64,000 nt of DNA from Maricaulis salignorans (lineage in GTDB: Bacteria; Pseudomonadota; Alphaproteobacteria; Caulobacterales; Maricaulaceae). The notes beneath the pieces are model-generated. The model saw nothing but the letters and a program-made list of their open reading frames with translations, had not been told where the DNA came from and did no database searches. The stretch covers positions 62,001 through 126,000 of the forward strand of contig NZ_FNHG01000002.1 of assembly GCF_900103475.1 (NCBI RefSeq), given 5' to 3'. The position numbers were made by a program, and so were the translations under genes. Position 1 is the first letter of the stretch; every line of letters starts with the position of its first letter. Positions 62,799-64,000 of the stretch are shown one piece after another.

Positions 62799-63153
62799 TG
62801 ACTTACCCTTCATCCATTTTTGGCGTGCGCCGCCCGGAATTTTTCCCGTGTTCGACGCGGTGTTTTAACGTCCGGCTCAGCAATTGCCCGGCATGAGGGA
62901 CAATGACGCATACCAGTTGCCAAACGCTTAAGTAGCGGGGGAAAATTTGAGGCAGTGCTGGTTTTTTTCTTGTTTCAATCGAAAACAAAATTTACTTCAC
63001 GCGGGGCCTGAACGGCATACGTGTGTCCGGCTTTGCGGATGACACGCCCCGTTCAAGGCCGGAATATTCACAGCACACGTGACCGGCTATGGTCCCGGTC
63101 GGACCGGCCCTATGATAGCCGTCGCGAATCCCTGACCGCTGAAGTGAGACCGT
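62799..63153. other. Intergenic region with AT-rich patch and a long imperfect hairpin
   Basis: About 355 bases divergent between the TonB-domain gene and the dehydrogenase gene, with no gene I can support. An AT-rich patch (about 62940-63000) holds a T-run and AAAACAAAATTTAC and is a likely promoter area. At 63005-63060 an imperfect hairpin pairs GGCCTGAACGG with CCGTTCAAGGCC and, inside, CGTGT-TCCG with CGGA-ACACG. Confidence 0.5.
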
Positions 63154-64000
63154 ATGAAGACCAGCGATATCCGCCTGCCCGCCCAGGATGCGACCGAGTA
63201 CTGTACCGCCCTCCTGCGCGCCGCCGGAACCCGGTCCGATGATGCCCGGACCGTCGCAAGCCATCTGGTGGCCGCCAGTCTGGCCGGGCATGACAGCAAC
63301 GGGATCGGTCTCCTGCCCGCCTGGCTTGACCAGCTCGACCGGGGCTTCATCAATCTCGGCAGCTGCGAGCGCGACCTGACCGAGACCGCGATCATTCTGC
63401 GCACCGATGCCGATGGCGGCTGGGGCGCGCCTGCCGCGACACGCCTGATCGAGCGGGCCGGCGCCAAGGCGCTAGAGCACGGGCTGGCCGCGGCTACGCT
63501 GGGCCATGTCCATGATCTCGGCCGCATCGGGGCTTATGGCGAGCAGGCGGCAGCGGCGGGGCTGGCGGCGCTCATCTTCGTCAACATCACCGGCCAGGCG
63601 CCCGTCATGGCGCCCTTTCATGGCTCTGATGCCCGGCTGGGCACGGACCCGATCTGCATCGCCTTCCCCGCCACAGCACATCGCTCCAGCTTCGTGCTCG
63701 ACATGGCCACCAGCCGCATCTCGCTCGGCCGGCTCAAGATTGCCGCCGCGCGCGGCCAGGACATCCCGCCCGGTTCGCTGATCAATGAGCATGGCATGCC
63801 GACGACCGATCCATCGGGCATGAGCGAACCGGTCCGCCGCGGCGCCCTCACCCCGATGGGCCGCCACAAGGGCTATGGCCTCGCCCTGGCCTGCGAACTG
63901 CTTGGCGGTGTGTTGTCCGGTGGCGGCACGATCCAGCCGGAGCATCCGCGCGAGGGGGCTGTGCGCAACGGGATGTTCGCCATGCTGATCAATCCGGCGA
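63154..64000 (+). CDS. Malate/L-lactate dehydrogenase-family oxidoreductase, partial (runs off right edge)
   Basis: The frame is open from ATG 63154 to the edge (282 codons, no stop), so the C-terminus is missing. It shows the COG2055 Ldh2/malate dehydrogenase family pattern, distinct from Rossmann-fold LDH/MDH: LVAASLAGHDSNGIGLLPAW, ADGGWGAPAATRLIERA, HVHDLGRIGAYGEQAA, AFPATAHRSSFVLDMATS and GRHKGYGLALACELLGG. The enzymes use NAD(P)H to reduce keto acids; members act on malate, lactate, ureidoglycolate or related acids. The substrate here is not known. It stands first in its transcript on the sequence seen. Confidence 0.9.
   Translation, partial: MKTSDIRLPAQDATEYCTALLRAAGTRSDDARTVASHLVAASLAGHDSNGIGLLPAWLDQLDRGFINLGSCERDLTETAIILRTDADGGWGAPAATRLIERAGAKALEHGLAAATLGHVHDLGRIGAYGEQAAAAGLAALIFVNITGQAPVMAPFHGSDARLGTDPICIAFPATAHRSSFVLDMATSRISLGRLKIAAARGQDIPPGSLINEHGMPTTDPSGMSEPVRRGALTPMGRHKGYGLALACELLGGVLSGGGTIQPEHPREGAVRNGMFAMLINPA

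Overview
The window is a GC-rich (about 63-65 % by eye), gene-dense stretch of chromosome from an alphaproteobacterium. Order and content (uvrC-pgsA; ubiK/lgt/NDUFAF7-type methyltransferase; prs-rplY-pth-ychF; petABC-mtnP-apt; DUF6111, DUF1285, MoxR-DUF58-DUF4159; queC-queE) fit the Caulobacterales/Maricaulales/Hyphomonadaceae side of the class. That placement is inference from gene content, not a search. No prophage, insertion sequence, CRISPR array or rRNA operon was seen. One tRNA (elongator tRNA-Met) is present. Two genes run off the ends: a PAS membrane sensor at the left and a malate/L-lactate dehydrogenase-family gene at the right.

Layout. 1-10.1 kb: PAS sensor, Nudix hydrolase, a 26-residue membrane peptide, Ca/Na antiporter, serine hydrolase, folB facing a FolM/PTR1-like reductase, uvrC-pgsA, and an OmpR/EnvZ-type pair. 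10.1-11.6 kb: the least ordinary stretch. It has a lower-GC gene broken by one base, two foldback repeats and about 350 bp of dense stem-loops with no assignable gene. 11.6-19.0 kb: housekeeping genes (proC, ubiK, lgt, prs, rplY, pth, ychF). 19.3-22.4 kb: an MBOAT acyltransferase and an AlgX/AlgJ-like partner, likely for polymer O-acylation. 22.5-31.3 kb: mostly single genes (YjdM-type zinc ribbon, DUF4197, truncated haemoglobin, Bcr/CflA efflux, crotonase, an alpha/beta hydrolase with an unknown C-terminal half, PhzF, GNAT, RlmJ, a hypothetical).

31.3-35.3 kb holds a tandem duplication of a secreted S10 carboxypeptidase. Promoter region, gene, terminator and the tail of the neighbouring membrane gene were all copied, leaving a gene fragment between the copies. 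35.4-41.2 kb is a minus-strand block: petABC (cytochrome bc1 complex), a strong terminator, mtnP, an LprI-like protein, a GST, apt and a monooxygenase. 41.4-48.9 kb carries trmL, a RhlE-like helicase, hemF, an AraC regulator and a CPBP protease, then cca, DUF6111, a CoA-type Nudix and DUF1285. 49.0-55.7 kb is a tightly coupled MoxR/DUF58/DUF4159/VWA cluster. 55.8-64.0 kb has pirin, small envelope proteins, queE-queC, cutA, tRNA-Met, a chemoreceptor, a TonB-domain protein and the partial dehydrogenase.

The best candidates for undescribed biology are the structured intergenic DNA at 11.2-11.6 kb beside the repeats and broken gene, the duplicated S10 peptidases with their scar, the 26-residue membrane peptide, and the two-domain hydrolase. 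None can be proved novel from sequence alone. Percentages, identities and base pairing were judged by eye.
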